A stretch of DNA of 64,000 nt from Vibrio ostreae (GCF_019226825.1 NZ_CP076643.1:1860001-1924000), one strand, 5' to 3'. Positions 31,364 through 40,481 are shown, numbered from the stretch's first letter. The notes: generated from the letters alone by a model not told the origin. Program-made: numbers and translations.

Positions 31364-31723
31364 ATGCAGTTAACCAAGTGGCTTGTTGCCCTACCCCTTG
31401 CCGTGACCATGTTGTCAGGCTGTTCTGTCGTTGAGCGTCTGGTTTATCGTATCGATATCAACCAAGGTAACTACGTTGAGCAACAGTCGGTTGATCAACT
31501 GAAGTTTGGTATGTCTAAAGATCAGGTACGCTACGTATTAGGCTCGCCAATGCTGGTAGAAAACGGCTATCCGGATACCTGGTATTACATCTACCATCAC
31601 ACACCAGGACACGGCGACACCGAGCAGAAAAATCTGGTCGTCAATTTTAATAATGACGGCAACCTGATGGATATCGCCGGTGATTTTAAAACCAGTGATG
31701 ACTTCTTTGAAAGCCTGAACTAA
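31364..31723 (+). CDS. bamE: Outer membrane assembly lipoprotein BamE
   Basis: BamE (SmpA) is a lipoprotein of the BAM complex that inserts beta-barrel proteins in the outer membrane. The 119-aa protein has a signal peptide and lipobox LSGC. The small BamE fold follows: [28 protein letters not shown], then DTWYYIY. I start at ATG 31364; a TTG two codons earlier is possible. A terminator follows at 31821. Confidence 0.94.
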   Translation: MQLTKWLVALPLAVTMLSGCSVVERLVYRIDINQGNYVEQQSVDQLKFGMSKDQVRYVLGSPMLVENGYPDTWYYIYHHTPGHGDTEQKNLVVNFNNDGNLMDIAGDFKTSDDFFESLN

Positions 31724-31820
31724 ATCGTGAGTCGGCGCTTTCAAGCTATCTTGGATAGGTAAAAATCACAGATAGTCAAAGCATCACAGAAGATGAAACA
31801 ACACCAAATAGCGGATAGCA

Positions 31821-31848
31821 AAAGAGCTCGCCTAAGCGAGCTCTTTTT
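31821..31848. terminator. Intrinsic terminator between bamE and rnfH
   Basis: AAAGAGCTCG / CGAGCTCTTTTTT; A-run on one side and T-run on the other, so it can serve both converging units. Confidence 0.85.
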
Positions 31849-31891
31849 TATTGCGCCGTGTTAACTCGGGTTGTTTAAAATTAACACATCA

Positions 31892-32251
31892 TCAGGCTTC
31901 TTCTGCTTTGCGCTGCGCACTCGGCTTGCCACCGGTGGCCGGGGCTGCTTTAGCAGCCGCTTTAGCTTGTTCAGCGCGCTTGCGGCGGATTTCTTTCGGA
32001 TCAGCCAGCAGCGGACGGTAGATCTCAATCCGGTCACGATCACGCACGGTCGCATTCAGCTTCACATTACGGCTGAACACACCGACTTTGTTTTTGCTCA
32101 GATCAATCTCCGGATACATCTTCAGTACACCCGAAGTCTGAATGATCTCTTCCACCGTCATGTCTTTATTGACGACCAGAGTCAGCACACGCTGCTCATG
32201 CGGCAAAGCATACACCACTTCAACATGGATCATGTCTGATTCAATACTCAT
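31892..32251 (-). CDS. rnfH: RnfH family protein (UPF0125)
   Basis: A 119-aa ubiquitin-like-fold protein of the RnfH family, with [19 protein letters not shown] at the N-terminus and the [25 protein letters not shown] motif. The Ala/Lys-rich tail is disordered. The role is unclear; it is almost always paired with ratA (as here, 60 bp downstream). The N-terminal '[12 protein letters not shown]' leaves the start uncertain by six codons. Confidence 0.9.
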   Translation of the reverse strand: MSIESDMIHVEVVYALPHEQRVLTLVVNKDMTVEEIIQTSGVLKMYPEIDLSKNKVGVFSRNVKLNATVRDRDRIEIYRPLLADPKEIRRKRAEQAKAAAKAAPATGGKPSAQRKAEEA

Positions 32252-32310
32252 TGCGCGTTAACTCTCTTCGCTTAAAACGTGTATACACAAGCTTGCTAAT
32301 CACAAGCCGG

Positions 32311-32742
32311 TTATACATAAACCTGTTTGGCACGCGCGGTAAACGCATTCACCATATTACTGGTCAGCTCGTTAAACACCTTACCAAACGCCAGCTCAAT
32401 CATTTTACTTGAGAACTCAAATTCTAGTTTCAGCTCAACTTTACACGCCGATTCATCCAGTGGAGTGAAAAACCAGCCGCCACGGAGAGTACGGAACGGG
32501 CCATCCACCAAGTTCATAATGATCGACTGACCATGGCTCAGCTCATTAGAGGTCGTGAAGGTTTTGCTGATGCCAGCCTTGGACACATCCACAGACGCCA
32601 CCATCTTATCTGAGGTTGTCTCCAGCACGCGGCTGCCCGAACATCCGGGTAAAAATTCCGGATAGCTCGCCACATCATTGACTAAATGAAACATCTGATC
32701 CGCACTGAACGAGACCAACGCGGAACGACTGACTTGCTTCAT
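32311..32742 (-). CDS. ratA: RatA family START-like protein
   Basis: A 143-aa START/Bet v1-like protein (coenzyme Q-binding Coq10 family). The sequence SALVSFSADQMFHLVNDVASYPEFLPGC at the N-terminus is diagnostic. E. coli RatA was described as a toxin blocking 50S-30S association; other work favours a ubiquinone-related role as in Coq10. Transcribed with rnfH, divergent from smpB. Confidence 0.9.
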   Translation of the reverse strand: MKQVSRSALVSFSADQMFHLVNDVASYPEFLPGCSGSRVLETTSDKMVASVDVSKAGISKTFTTSNELSHGQSIIMNLVDGPFRTLRGGWFFTPLDESACKVELKLEFEFSSKMIELAFGKVFNELTSNMVNAFTARAKQVYV

Positions 32743-32965
32743 CTTTTCTCCTCACCTTCGCGTGAACTGCACCAAAAATTCGTGCCTACATAACTATTTA
32801 TACCTATATTCCGCTCAGTTGAGTTCAGTTCGGAATATTGCACCCACTCTGATTGTACTTTTATCCCTTAGCGAGCTCAAGTTACTGCATAATGCCTCTT
32901 GAGCTATGATTCGGTTAACCTTATGCTACACAAAGAAAACCATTCCCTAACTTTCCACCAATCCG

Positions 32966-32971
32966 TATAAT
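32966..32971 (+). promoter_or_regulatory. Putative -10 element of smpB
   Basis: A perfect TATAAT ends 9 bp before the smpB ATG. A start 6-8 bp downstream would leave almost no leader, and no Shine-Dalgarno is present. The -35 region (TTCCCT, 17 bp upstream) is weak. Confidence 0.5.
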
Positions 32972-32980
32972 GCGCCCACT

Positions 32981-33469
32981 ATGGTAAAGAAAAATTCAAA
33001 GACAAAAGCGGGTAGCAACACTATCGCGCTGAACAAAAAAGCCCGCCACGAGTATTTCATTGAAGATGAAATCGAAGCTGGTCTGGAGCTACAGGGCTGG
33101 GAAGTCAAATCACTTCGCCAGGGTAAAGCCAACATCGCAGAAAGTTATGTATACATGCGTGACGGAGAAGCGTTTATCTCCGGCATGACCATCACGCCAC
33201 TGCAGCAAGCCTCCACTCACGTGGTCGCGAACCCGACCCGCGTGCGCAAACTGCTGTTATCGCGTCGTGAACTGGATAACCTGTTCGGTCGTATAAACCG
33301 TGAAGGGATGACGTTAACCGCGCTATCGCTGTACTGGTCACGTTCTTGGGTCAAGCTGAAAATCGGCGTCTCGAAAGGTAAAAAACTGCACGATAAACGT
33401 GATGACCTGAAAGACAAAGACTGGCAACGCCAGAAAGCACGCGTCATGAAGAGCAATAACCTGCGTTAA
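32981..33469 (+). CDS. smpB: SsrA-binding protein SmpB
   Basis: SmpB binds tmRNA and is essential for trans-translation. The 162-aa protein has [39 protein letters not shown], the [13 protein letters not shown] loop, the RKLLL...NR motif and a basic tail ending [11 protein letters not shown]. The N-terminus aligns with E. coli SmpB, so the ATG at 32981 is secure even though no ribosome site precedes it. It is directly upstream of ssrA. Confidence 0.97.
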   Translation: MVKKNSKTKAGSNTIALNKKARHEYFIEDEIEAGLELQGWEVKSLRQGKANIAESYVYMRDGEAFISGMTITPLQQASTHVVANPTRVRKLLLSRRELDNLFGRINREGMTLTALSLYWSRSWVKLKIGVSKGKKLHDKRDDLKDKDWQRQKARVMKSNNLR

Positions 33470-33537
33470 TAGTAACCAGTTAATCGTATACCACTGGACA
33501 CACAATACTTTTCTGGTAGTATGCGAGTTACAACCTT

Positions 33538-33905
33538 GGGGCTGATTCAGGATTCGACGGGAATTTTGCAGTCTGAGGTGCATGCCGAGGTGCGGTAGGC
33601 CTCGTTAACAAACCGCAAAAAAATAGTCGCAAACGACGAAAACTACGCACTAGCAGCTTAATACCCTGCTGAGAGCTCTCTCGCCCTAGCTTCCGCACGT
33701 AAGACGGGGACCAACGAGGGATCAAAACCAAACGCGCTAGCCCGGATTTTCCCACCTGAGAGATGAACGGCGAATTATAATTCAGGTTAGTCATTCATTA
33801 GCGTGTCGGTTCGCAGGTGGATGGCGAAATTAAAGATCGACTAAGCATGTAGTACCAAAGATGAATGATTTTCGGACGCGGGTTCAACTCCCGCCAGCTC
33901 CACCA
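33538..33905 (+). ncRNA. ssrA: Transfer-messenger RNA
   Basis: tmRNA rescues stalled ribosomes. The 5' end GGGGCTGATTC pairs with the 3' acceptor arm ending AGCTCCACCA, with a T-loop (GGTTCAACTCC) near 33880-33890. The tag reading frame at 33629-33661 encodes ANDENYALAA followed by TAA. CCA is encoded. A promoter-like TGGACA/TAGTAT pair (33495-33522) and the terminator at 33917 frame the gene. The 3' end is the integration site of the following island. Confidence 0.97.
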
Positions 33906-33907
33906 AT
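33892..33907 (+). mobile_element. Left attachment site core (attL) in ssrA 3' end
   Basis: CGCCAGCTCCACCAAT, the last bases of tmRNA plus two, recurs with one deletion at 56494-56508. The tyrosine integrase starts 165 bp away, the usual layout for ssrA-integrated islands. Confidence 0.7.
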
Positions 33908-33916
33908 TCATAGTTT

Positions 33917-33941
33917 AAAGACGTCCTAGGGCGTCTTTTTT
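33917..33941 (+). terminator. Terminator of ssrA
   Basis: AAAGACG / CGTCTTTTTT with loop TCCTAGG directly after the tmRNA; it belongs to the island side of the junction. Confidence 0.75.
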
Positions 33942-34017
33942 CTTGCCTGCAATAACCAAAAATCAATAACTTAGTATCCATTAGCATCCAAGGACGTCTC
34001 ACTACTTCTTTGATCTT

Positions 34018-34067
34018 TGGGTACACAACAGGGTACACTGGTTTTAATGAGTTAATCTGGTGTACCC
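34018..34067. repeat. Left integrase arm-type repeats
   Basis: Two direct copies of GGGTACAC (34019-34026 and 34031-34038) plus one inverted copy (GTGTACCC, 34060-34067) lie directly before the integrase start. A 23-bp stretch (34018-34040) matches 56410-56432 at 20 positions. These are probably integrase/excisionase arm sites and may also control int expression. Confidence 0.7.
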
Positions 34068-34070
34068 AAC

Positions 34071-35312
34071 ATGGCAAAAATAACTACTCGTCTAACAGAC
34101 AAAGATATCAAATCAGCGAAGCCCAAGGATAAAGAATACAACTTGTTTGATGGTGATGGCCTTCGATTACGTATCAAGCCTAACGGTTCAAAACAGTGGA
34201 TCTTTAACTACTACAAACCCATTACAGGAAAACGAGCAAACCTTAGCCTAGGTAGATATCCAGATTTATCTCTTGCCAATGCTCGTAAAAATGCAATGGC
34301 AGCCAGAGAGCTACTAGCTCAGGGGATTGATCCTCAAGAAGAAAGAAAACGCCAAGAACTCGTTCACAAAGAAATCTACGAACATACCTTTGCTAAAGTC
34401 TCTGAAGATTGGTTCAACCTCAAAAAGCACGAAGTCACTCCAGACTATGCTGTCGATATCTGGCGCTCACTAGAACTTCATGTATTTCCGCAAATAGCGA
34501 ATACACCAGTAAAAGATATCGATGCCCCACTTGTTATTGATCTACTTAGACCTATCGAAGCAAAAGGCAGCCTAGAGACGGTTAAACGCTTATCTCAACG
34601 CTTAAATGAAATAATGAATTACGCGGCAAACTGTGGTCTTGTAAAAGCGAATCCATTAACAGGTATTCGAGCCGCTTTCAAAAAGCCCAAAAAAGAAAAC
34701 ATGGCGGCACTAGCACCAGATGAACTACCAGAGCTAATGGGAGCTATCGCCAATGCCAGTATAAAGCGTACTACTCGTTGTTTAATTGAGTGGCAACTTC
34801 ACACCATGACACGCCCCTCTGAAGCCTCAGGCGCTAGATGGGATGAGATTGAGTGGGAAGAAAAGATATGGACCATTCCAGCAGACAGAATGAAAAAAAG
34901 AAGAGAGCACCGCATCCCTCTCACAGAGCAGATGCTGGCGCTACTAGAAGTAATGAAGCCGATAAGCGGCCACCGTGAATACATCTTTCCTTCAGATCGA
35001 GATCCGAAGAAACCATGTAACAGCCAAACAGCAAATATGGCTCTGAAACGTATGGGGTTTGCGGGAAGATTGGTTAGCCACGGTCTGCGGTCTCTCGCAA
35101 GTACTACACTCAATGAACAAGGTTTTGACCGTGACTTGATCGAAGCGTCACTGGCACACGTTGATGATAACCAGGTTCGTAGTGCTTATAACCGCACTGA
35201 TTACCTTGAACGCCGCCGCCCTATGATGAGCTGGTGGAGCGATCATATCACCGCTTCTGCTGAGGGAAATGTATCACTCGCGAGACGAAAAGGGCTTAAA
35301 TTGGCAGGGTAA
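34071..35312 (+). CDS. int: Tyrosine recombinase/integrase of the island
   Basis: A 413-aa P4-type phage integrase. The N-terminal arm-binding domain (DUF4102: FDGDGLRLRIKPNGSKQWIFNYYKP) is followed by a SAM-like core-binding domain (~105-185) and the catalytic domain. Catalytic signatures are Arg in TMTRPSEASGARWDEIEW, HGLR in VSHGLRSLASTTLNE, and the nucleophile Tyr in SAYNRTDYLERRRPMM. It probably catalyses integration and excision at ssrA. The arm-type repeats overlap its promoter region. Confidence 0.95.
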   Translation: MAKITTRLTDKDIKSAKPKDKEYNLFDGDGLRLRIKPNGSKQWIFNYYKPITGKRANLSLGRYPDLSLANARKNAMAARELLAQGIDPQEERKRQELVHKEIYEHTFAKVSEDWFNLKKHEVTPDYAVDIWRSLELHVFPQIANTPVKDIDAPLVIDLLRPIEAKGSLETVKRLSQRLNEIMNYAANCGLVKANPLTGIRAAFKKPKKENMAALAPDELPELMGAIANASIKRTTRCLIEWQLHTMTRPSEASGARWDEIEWEEKIWTIPADRMKKRREHRIPLTEQMLALLEVMKPISGHREYIFPSDRDPKKPCNSQTANMALKRMGFAGRLVSHGLRSLASTTLNEQGFDRDLIEASLAHVDDNQVRSAYNRTDYLERRRPMMSWWSDHITASAEGNVSLARRKGLKLAG

Positions 35313-35422
35313 TTCAGTTGGAAGTGTGTTGCTTGAGCGTATTAAGTGAGAGATTCAGAATAGATAACACAGTTATTGAACAGGTTAGGTCAATCACGCT
35401 CTAGTTAAAGATTAAAAAATCC

Positions 35423-35448
35423 ACAAAGGAGGACAAATCCTCCTTTGT
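35423..35448. terminator. Terminator after the integrase gene
   Basis: ACAAAGGAGGA / TCCTCCTTTGT, 11 bp perfect with a 4-nt loop; no long T-run, so moderate strength. The rest of 35313-35550 shows no gene. Confidence 0.65.
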
Positions 35449-35550
35449 TGTAATCTGGCAATTAGTGAACCTAATCATTAACAAATAAGTCGTGAACGTC
35501 GTATAGTTTCTCAACTAAAGACGATGAAATGAAACTAATAGAGTGTTGTT

Positions 35551-36084
35551 CTAACGATCAGAAGGGCTACCAATAAAGTATCCTCCAATACTAAAATAAA
35601 TGAGGCACCACACAGCGACAAGCAAAGTGATCCTTATCCAGTATGGTACGAACTGATACCATTTAGCGCTAAAGCGATTACAAAAAGTTTCCTCTAAAGA
35701 TTCCATCAGATCCATTGCTACCTCAATCCCCTCCTCCATAACAGCATTTGATTCGTTGGGATTAAGTTTGGTGCGCAATGACACCAAAGTATCGGCAACA
35801 ATAAACTCTTTGTGAGTCCGTTTTAGCAAGTATGCTTTCTTCGTTTCAAGGCTACTCGTCAGAGCTGCAACCTTCCCTTCATACTGGTATTTTTTACTAG
35901 AAGTTTTATCAGCTTCATGCATAAACTCTTGAGTTAACGTAATTAACTCTTCAAGCTTTTTTATACAACCATCTATTGAGGATCTACTTTCATTTCTCAG
36001 AGCGATACGATCCGCATTGTACAAAACGATACCCCAACCTAAGATAGTGAGAAACGGCGCAAGGTACCCTTTAATCAATTCCAT
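35551..36084 (-). CDS. Hypothetical membrane protein with two membrane segments
   Basis: A 177-aa protein of unknown function. An N-terminal segment (YLAPFLTILGWGIVLYNAD, residues ~5-22) and a C-terminal one (WIRITLLVAVWCLIYFSIGGYFI, ~147-170) bracket a ~120-residue charged helical region. I start at the ATG at 36084, eight bases after the STAS-like gene stop; sixteen upstream codons overlap that gene. It is the last gene of a three-gene leftward unit with a STAS-like and a GHKL protein, and may be the membrane effector or sensor of that module. Confidence 0.6.
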   Translation of the reverse strand: MELIKGYLAPFLTILGWGIVLYNADRIALRNESRSSIDGCIKKLEELITLTQEFMHEADKTSSKKYQYEGKVAALTSSLETKKAYLLKRTHKEFIVADTLVSLRTKLNPNESNAVMEEGIEVAMDLMESLEETFCNRFSAKWYQFVPYWIRITLLVAVWCLIYFSIGGYFIGSPSDR

Positions 36085-36092
36085 GACCACTT

Positions 36093-36413
36093 TTACTCCT
36101 CTTGAGCAGCTTTCTCTATTTCTTCCCAGCATGTACCTGCAAAGCTAGGTAGCTTGTCATGAACTATTGTCAGTTTGTTTCTCAGCTCCTCGAGACTAAA
36201 ACGCTCATCTCTAATTAGCCCGCCGAATGCCTCTGAAACGAACGAAGGGCCATAGCGGTTGTAACCCGTCAAATCGACAGTAACATGACTATGATCTCTT
36301 AAGGCGGGTGCAAGCAGCTCTTCTCTAAAAGCTTCACCACTACCATCTCCTTCCCTACGATATCGCCATTTTGGCCTTGGGTGGAATTGTTCAACTACTA
36401 CAATTGTCTTCAT
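36093..36413 (-). CDS. STAS-like domain protein (DUF4325-type)
   Basis: A 106-aa single-domain protein. After the N-terminus MKTIVVVEQFHPRPKWRYR comes the DUF4325 pattern: GEAFREELLAPALRDHSHVTVDLTGYNRYGPSFVSEAFGGLIRD. This resembles the STAS/anti-anti-sigma fold, including the 'PSFVSEAFGG' motif typical of this group. In anti-sigma systems such proteins bind a GHKL kinase, and the gene encoding one lies immediately upstream (1 bp gap). The output is unknown. Confidence 0.75.
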   Translation of the reverse strand: MKTIVVVEQFHPRPKWRYRREGDGSGEAFREELLAPALRDHSHVTVDLTGYNRYGPSFVSEAFGGLIRDERFSLEELRNKLTIVHDKLPSFAGTCWEEIEKAAQEE

Positions 36414-36414
36414 T

Positions 36415-37434
36415 TTACTGATTCTTTAATTTAATGTTCCACTGAACAAGAGTTCCTGAAATACTACGGCTAAAGTCCTTTAGCTCTACACTATGGTCTT
36501 CACGGTAGTATACCCCTCGATTGCTAAACACCCAAAGAGCCCCATCTGGGTTTTCATCTACTAATGCTTGAATACTTTTACTACCTAGGCCATGTTTATC
36601 TTTTTTTGTAGATGTCTCGCCAAGCATCATGGACAACTCAATAGAATCTGAATCTGCTTCAGAAAGTAATCTTTTAACTAAGGCTGGTGACTTATCCACT
36701 ATACTTCGAATCCAACCTTGCTCTTTAATCGTGTTTGGTATGCCAACGCCTCGATCGCAAATCGCCAAATATAGATTGTCATCTATGACACTGCATATAA
36801 TCCACCAAGGCTTATCACTTGCGTCTTCATAAGCATGGAGCTTGACATTACTTACAGTTTCCATAACTGCAGCTGCCCAAATATTCTCCTCTTCGGGCGT
36901 CATATCATTTTCAAAGATACGATGCTGAACATAATCAATTACAGCTTCAAACTCTTCACCTCTCGCAGTACCTTTTATAACGGGTAGTGGCCCTGTTTGC
37001 TCATCGACTACTGATGGTTCTTTATTCAGAGTAATTCCTTTTAAGCCAGATCTTTCGATAGCAAACTTAAATTTACCTTTTAAATTTTGGAATCTTACTA
37101 ACTTAGATTTGTCATTACTCTTTAGAGAATCAATAGTGGCGTATAGTAATAGCAACGCAGCAGCAGATACCGATTCAGCGTGACTACAATCTAAAGCCAC
37201 CCTTCTTTCCAAAGCGAATTTCTCAACAAGGCCCAAGAACTCCAGAGTAGACTCTCGAGTTTCCTCATTATACAAATCTAAATGAGATGGTACTGATATC
37301 TGCTCCCAACCTAAAACTCTATGAACTTTGATCTCGTCACTTCTCGGATTGTATTTCTTATCCTTGCGGCTTTCATTATGTTGAGTTCTTCGTCTCCACG
37401 TCCTGTATTCAGATTCTCTGCTAACTTGTCTCAT
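36415..37434 (-). CDS. GHKL-type ATP-binding protein with N-terminal STAS-like region
   Basis: A 339-aa protein. The first ~30 residues are very basic. Residues ~55-130 resemble a STAS-like fold (LERRVALDCSHAESVSAAALLLLYATIDSL). The C-terminal half is a GHKL/HATPase_c domain with N-box METVSNVKLHAY, G1 box DRGVGIP and G2 box KHGLGSKSIQALVDE. No histidine phospho-acceptor domain is visible, so it resembles anti-sigma kinases or GHKL defence ATPases rather than sensor kinases. First gene of the unit with a STAS-like and a membrane protein. Confidence 0.75.
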   Translation of the reverse strand: MRQVSRESEYRTWRRRTQHNESRKDKKYNPRSDEIKVHRVLGWEQISVPSHLDLYNEETRESTLEFLGLVEKFALERRVALDCSHAESVSAAALLLLYATIDSLKSNDKSKLVRFQNLKGKFKFAIERSGLKGITLNKEPSVVDEQTGPLPVIKGTARGEEFEAVIDYVQHRIFENDMTPEEENIWAAAVMETVSNVKLHAYEDASDKPWWIICSVIDDNLYLAICDRGVGIPNTIKEQGWIRSIVDKSPALVKRLLSEADSDSIELSMMLGETSTKKDKHGLGSKSIQALVDENPDGALWVFSNRGVYYREDHSVELKDFSRSISGTLVQWNIKLKNQ

Positions 37435-37817
37435 CTCAAATCACGTACTAGCACCAACACTAAAGCATCATATCATGTCGACTGATTAGTGCACATAACG
37501 CCACCGACAACATAAAAATAGTGTGCTGATGTTACTAAGAATTATAAATTTCAAACCTTCTCTAGATGGTTTTACTCGTACCAAGCTCAAGGGCGGGTTG
37601 GTCCACGTTTTAACAAGCTGGATTAGGTACAGTACAAGGCTCAATGATCACAAAAGAGGTTCATATTTCGCTTCCACTGGACTAGATTAAGGGGAGCAGG
37701 TCACCACCGGAAAGCATTGCGTTTTCAATAATAAAAAAAGAGGATGCATAGTCGCATCCTCTTCTTACTGTAGCTTATCTACTAAGGCTAATTCAGAACA
37801 TGTAATCCTAAACGTTC
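37435..37817. other. Intergenic region between two leftward units
   Basis: 383 bp without a gene. It holds the promoter region of the GHKL unit and the terminator (37738-37762) of the Beta-protein unit coming from the right. Nothing else stands out. Confidence 0.6.
37738..37762 (-). terminator. Terminator after the HigBA-Beta unit
   Basis: AAGAGGATGC / GCATCCTCTT with T7 on the minus strand. Confidence 0.85.
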
Positions 37818-38975
37818 CTAATGTTCACTCTTAATAGACCGGAGATAAGTGGCTGTAGACACTGTTTTTTCAAACTCCACCACTTCTTGAGTCACATAAG
37901 TCATATGGTGCACGGTATCAATCGCAACCCAACTAGTGGGGTTACCAACAAAAACTTTCCCTTTTACCGTTCCATAATTTGCACATTTTTCGATCATCAT
38001 ATCTCCCCAGCTGAATTCTGAACCACAGAAATAGCCAGAACCAACTAGAGATTTACATAGCCCATGCATTTGTGCGCCTTTCTCACCTTGTCTTCTAGAA
38101 TAACCTCGAACGACAAAGTAACTATCCTCTATGGTGTATCTGATTTTCCCATTGGCATCTGGTGCAATAGTCTCATCACCAACATTTGGATTGGCTATTC
38201 CATAATCACCAAACACAAACTTCACACTTGGGTTAAATGATCGTACTGACTTCCACACTTTGAATTCTTTTCTTACAACGATACCTGTAGAATTTTTCTT
38301 AGGCACCATTCCGTTAATATCAGAAGTAATTGAACAACCAGCGATAGATACAAAGCTAAACTGATAGTCTTCAAGAAGTGATAATGCAGTATCTACCTGC
38401 TCTTGAATATCAACTATTGTATCTTTTGAAACATCTCCAAAGTCTAGAATCACAGAGCACTTACTGGTGTCTAGCCCCATAGACGAGACGATATCTTCGA
38501 TAGTGTCTAAAAACGGCTCTTCCTCAACCATATCTTCAAAGGCATATGAATCCAAACGAAGAATAAAACGATCCTTTGACTGAGCAAGAAGCTGTAATAC
38601 TGTAGAGTATTCAGCATCTTCCCACCGGTCATACCCGATTACAGGTAAAACTTCACATCCTTCGTTAGAAAGGCAACTAGTGAAGACTGACAGTACGTGC
38701 TCGCCATTCTCAATTGTGGAATCTGGTGCCCACGAATGGATATCGATACCAATAGTAGGCACCGAAATAGATGAACTTAAGCCTACAGCACACTTGTTTA
38801 TAAACTGCTCTCTAGGATTACTAACCCCTAAGTACGTTGTTTCTAACATTTTGCTTGTTAGCGTCGGAAGTTCAAATACAGGTAGCGTGTGTAGTTGAAC
38901 TGTGCGAGGCAAGTTCTTATATGCATCAAACTCGCCTTTTTTCGCTTTTAAAATAGGGACGTACTTAGGAGTCAT
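37818..38975 (-). CDS. Beta family protein (T4 beta-protein family)
   Basis: A 385-aa protein recalling the 'T4 beta protein' Pfam family: N-terminus MTPKYVPILKAKKGEFDAYKNL, internal VILDFGDV and FVFGDYGI, and C-terminal KVFVGNPTSWVAIDTVHHM. The biochemical role is unknown; the repeated beta-alpha pattern suggests a TIM-barrel-like fold (inference). It follows the HigA/ImmA-like gene on the same strand, with the first possible ATG (38987) one base from that stop, so the two are coupled. Such Beta proteins often sit beside XRE/ImmA genes on mobile islands. Confidence 0.7.
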   Translation of the reverse strand: MTPKYVPILKAKKGEFDAYKNLPRTVQLHTLPVFELPTLTSKMLETTYLGVSNPREQFINKCAVGLSSSISVPTIGIDIHSWAPDSTIENGEHVLSVFTSCLSNEGCEVLPVIGYDRWEDAEYSTVLQLLAQSKDRFILRLDSYAFEDMVEEEPFLDTIEDIVSSMGLDTSKCSVILDFGDVSKDTIVDIQEQVDTALSLLEDYQFSFVSIAGCSITSDINGMVPKKNSTGIVVRKEFKVWKSVRSFNPSVKFVFGDYGIANPNVGDETIAPDANGKIRYTIEDSYFVVRGYSRRQGEKGAQMHGLCKSLVGSGYFCGSEFSWGDMMIEKCANYGTVKGKVFVGNPTSWVAIDTVHHMTYVTQEVVEFEKTVSTATYLRSIKSEH

Positions 38976-38987
38976 AACTCGCCTCAC

Positions 38988-40217
38988 TTACCAATATTTA
39001 GAAGGGAAGTGCTTTCTAACCTCCCCGTAACCAACCAATTCAGAGAACTGATTATATTTACCAGATTCTCGTCTTAACCTTCCAGCGATGATGGCTGGAT
39101 GAATATTCAACTCTCTAGACAAAGCATCGATAGTTGTACTACTCGGATTTAGGTATGCTTTACTCCGCTTCCAAACAACTCTCGGAATGAAAGTATCTCT
39201 GGCATATCTATTCGCCTCAGCTTCGAGCTTATCCTTACTCTCAGTATGATTTTCTAAATCATCTACAAATGTTTTATCTAGGTCGACATGCTTCCAGATA
39301 TGTACAACTTCGTGAAGCAAGGTAAACCAAAAGTTATCTAGCCTATCTTGTCGTAGTGACAGAGCAATTATAGGTCTGCCATCAGCATCTTTTAGTGCTG
39401 CACCATCCACAGAAGTACCTTTTAAAGCCGGCTCAATAACAACACAAATACCATTCTTCTCTAGATATTCTACCGCGAGTAATGGACCATATTCAGACCA
39501 GCTTAAATGCGCTAAATCCTTTAAAAATTCTTTTCCTAAAACGCTAGCATCGAATGGATACTCTAGGTTTCGAGTTCGAGCTTTCTGTATAACTCTAGCT
39601 ACCCAAGCATAAAGCTTATATTGGCTCAAAGGTGAATAAGCATCACCTGACAGAGTTCTTTTGAAGGATGCGCTCGCGGTCGATCCCCCAAGGCTACTGA
39701 TAAAGTCTTTTACCTGTTCTTCAACATTCTTCTTTACCTTAGCACCTGTATCCTCAATCCAGCCTCTTGACAGCATTTCTTTAATCGGAAATTTTGACCA
39801 ATTAAATTCAGCTTTAGACGGATTTTCCGTAACAGCTCTATCATCAGTATCTAGTCCCAACAATGTTTGAGGAGCTATACCCAAGCCTACAGATAACGCT
39901 TTGATCATCGGAACCGTTAACGGCCGTTTACCTGATAGCACCTCTGATACTCTGCTTTTTGTTCCAAAATACGGTGCTAAATCAATTTGCTTTAGCCCTT
40001 TCTCAGCCATTCTAAATTTAATAGCATCAATAGGATCTACTGGCTCGATTGCATAGTTGGAAGACTCATAGCTTTCAATCAAAACTGTTAGCAATTCCAA
40101 TCTCTCAGCGTCATCGGAACCAGGTGTTAATTTTTGTACAATTAGTGACTCAACTTCAGACATATACTCTTGATATTGGTCCTGAGTTCTAATCACTCTT
40201 GGTTGAGACTTACTCAT
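38988..40217 (-). CDS. HigA-like XRE antitoxin fused to ImmA/IrrE metallopeptidase
   Basis: A 409-aa two-domain protein. Residues ~60-115 are an XRE helix-turn-helix (MAEKGLKQIDLAPYFGTKSRVSEVLSGKRPLTVPMIKALSVGLGI), the HigA type. From ~240 there is an ImmA/IrrE-like zinc peptidase with HEVVH (LLHEVVHIWKHVD, ~305) and a downstream helix EAEANRYARDTFIP. Peptidases of this kind cleave repressors or antitoxins on phage induction or stress. Its ATG overlaps the stop of the HigB-like toxin gene (ATGA). It probably autoregulates at the two operators at 40482-40548. Confidence 0.85.
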   Translation of the reverse strand: MSKSQPRVIRTQDQYQEYMSEVESLIVQKLTPGSDDAERLELLTVLIESYESSNYAIEPVDPIDAIKFRMAEKGLKQIDLAPYFGTKSRVSEVLSGKRPLTVPMIKALSVGLGIAPQTLLGLDTDDRAVTENPSKAEFNWSKFPIKEMLSRGWIEDTGAKVKKNVEEQVKDFISSLGGSTASASFKRTLSGDAYSPLSQYKLYAWVARVIQKARTRNLEYPFDASVLGKEFLKDLAHLSWSEYGPLLAVEYLEKNGICVVIEPALKGTSVDGAALKDADGRPIIALSLRQDRLDNFWFTLLHEVVHIWKHVDLDKTFVDDLENHTESKDKLEAEANRYARDTFIPRVVWKRSKAYLNPSSTTIDALSRELNIHPAIIAGRLRRESGKYNQFSELVGYGEVRKHFPSKYW

Positions 40218-40477
40218 TTGCTTATCACTTCATGAATCACAGCAATACCTCCGTTAAAACAGAAAGTGACTTTGATGCTTATATGGTCATAACCAAAAAT
40301 AGGAAACATATAAGAAAAACCTTCTACATGCTCAACTCTTGGAAACGCATCGATCAATTCCATATCACTTCTCCAACTCGCATGGTTCATCTCTGCCACC
40401 CAAGCTGAAATCCAGATATCAATTTCGTTACTGATACCTTTAATGGCGTTGAGCCTTTCTATACCTATCAAACGCAT
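40214..40477 (-). CDS. HigB-like toxin of the RelE superfamily
   Basis: An 87-aa protein starting MRLIGIERLNAIKGISNEID. The region AEMNHASWRSDMELIDAFPRVEHVEGFSYMFPI... resembles the HigB pattern (W-x-s-...-aFP-...-fni-G). HigB toxins cleave mRNA in ribosomes. A GGAGAA site lies five bases before the ATG and is covered by the proximal operator. The downstream antitoxin-like gene overlaps by 4 bp. The catalytic residues of HigB are not clearly recognisable. Confidence 0.65.
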   Translation of the reverse strand: MRLIGIERLNAIKGISNEIDIWISAWVAEMNHASWRSDMELIDAFPRVEHVEGFSYMFPIFGYDHISIKVTFCFNGGIAVIHEVISK

Positions 40478-40481
40478 CAAG

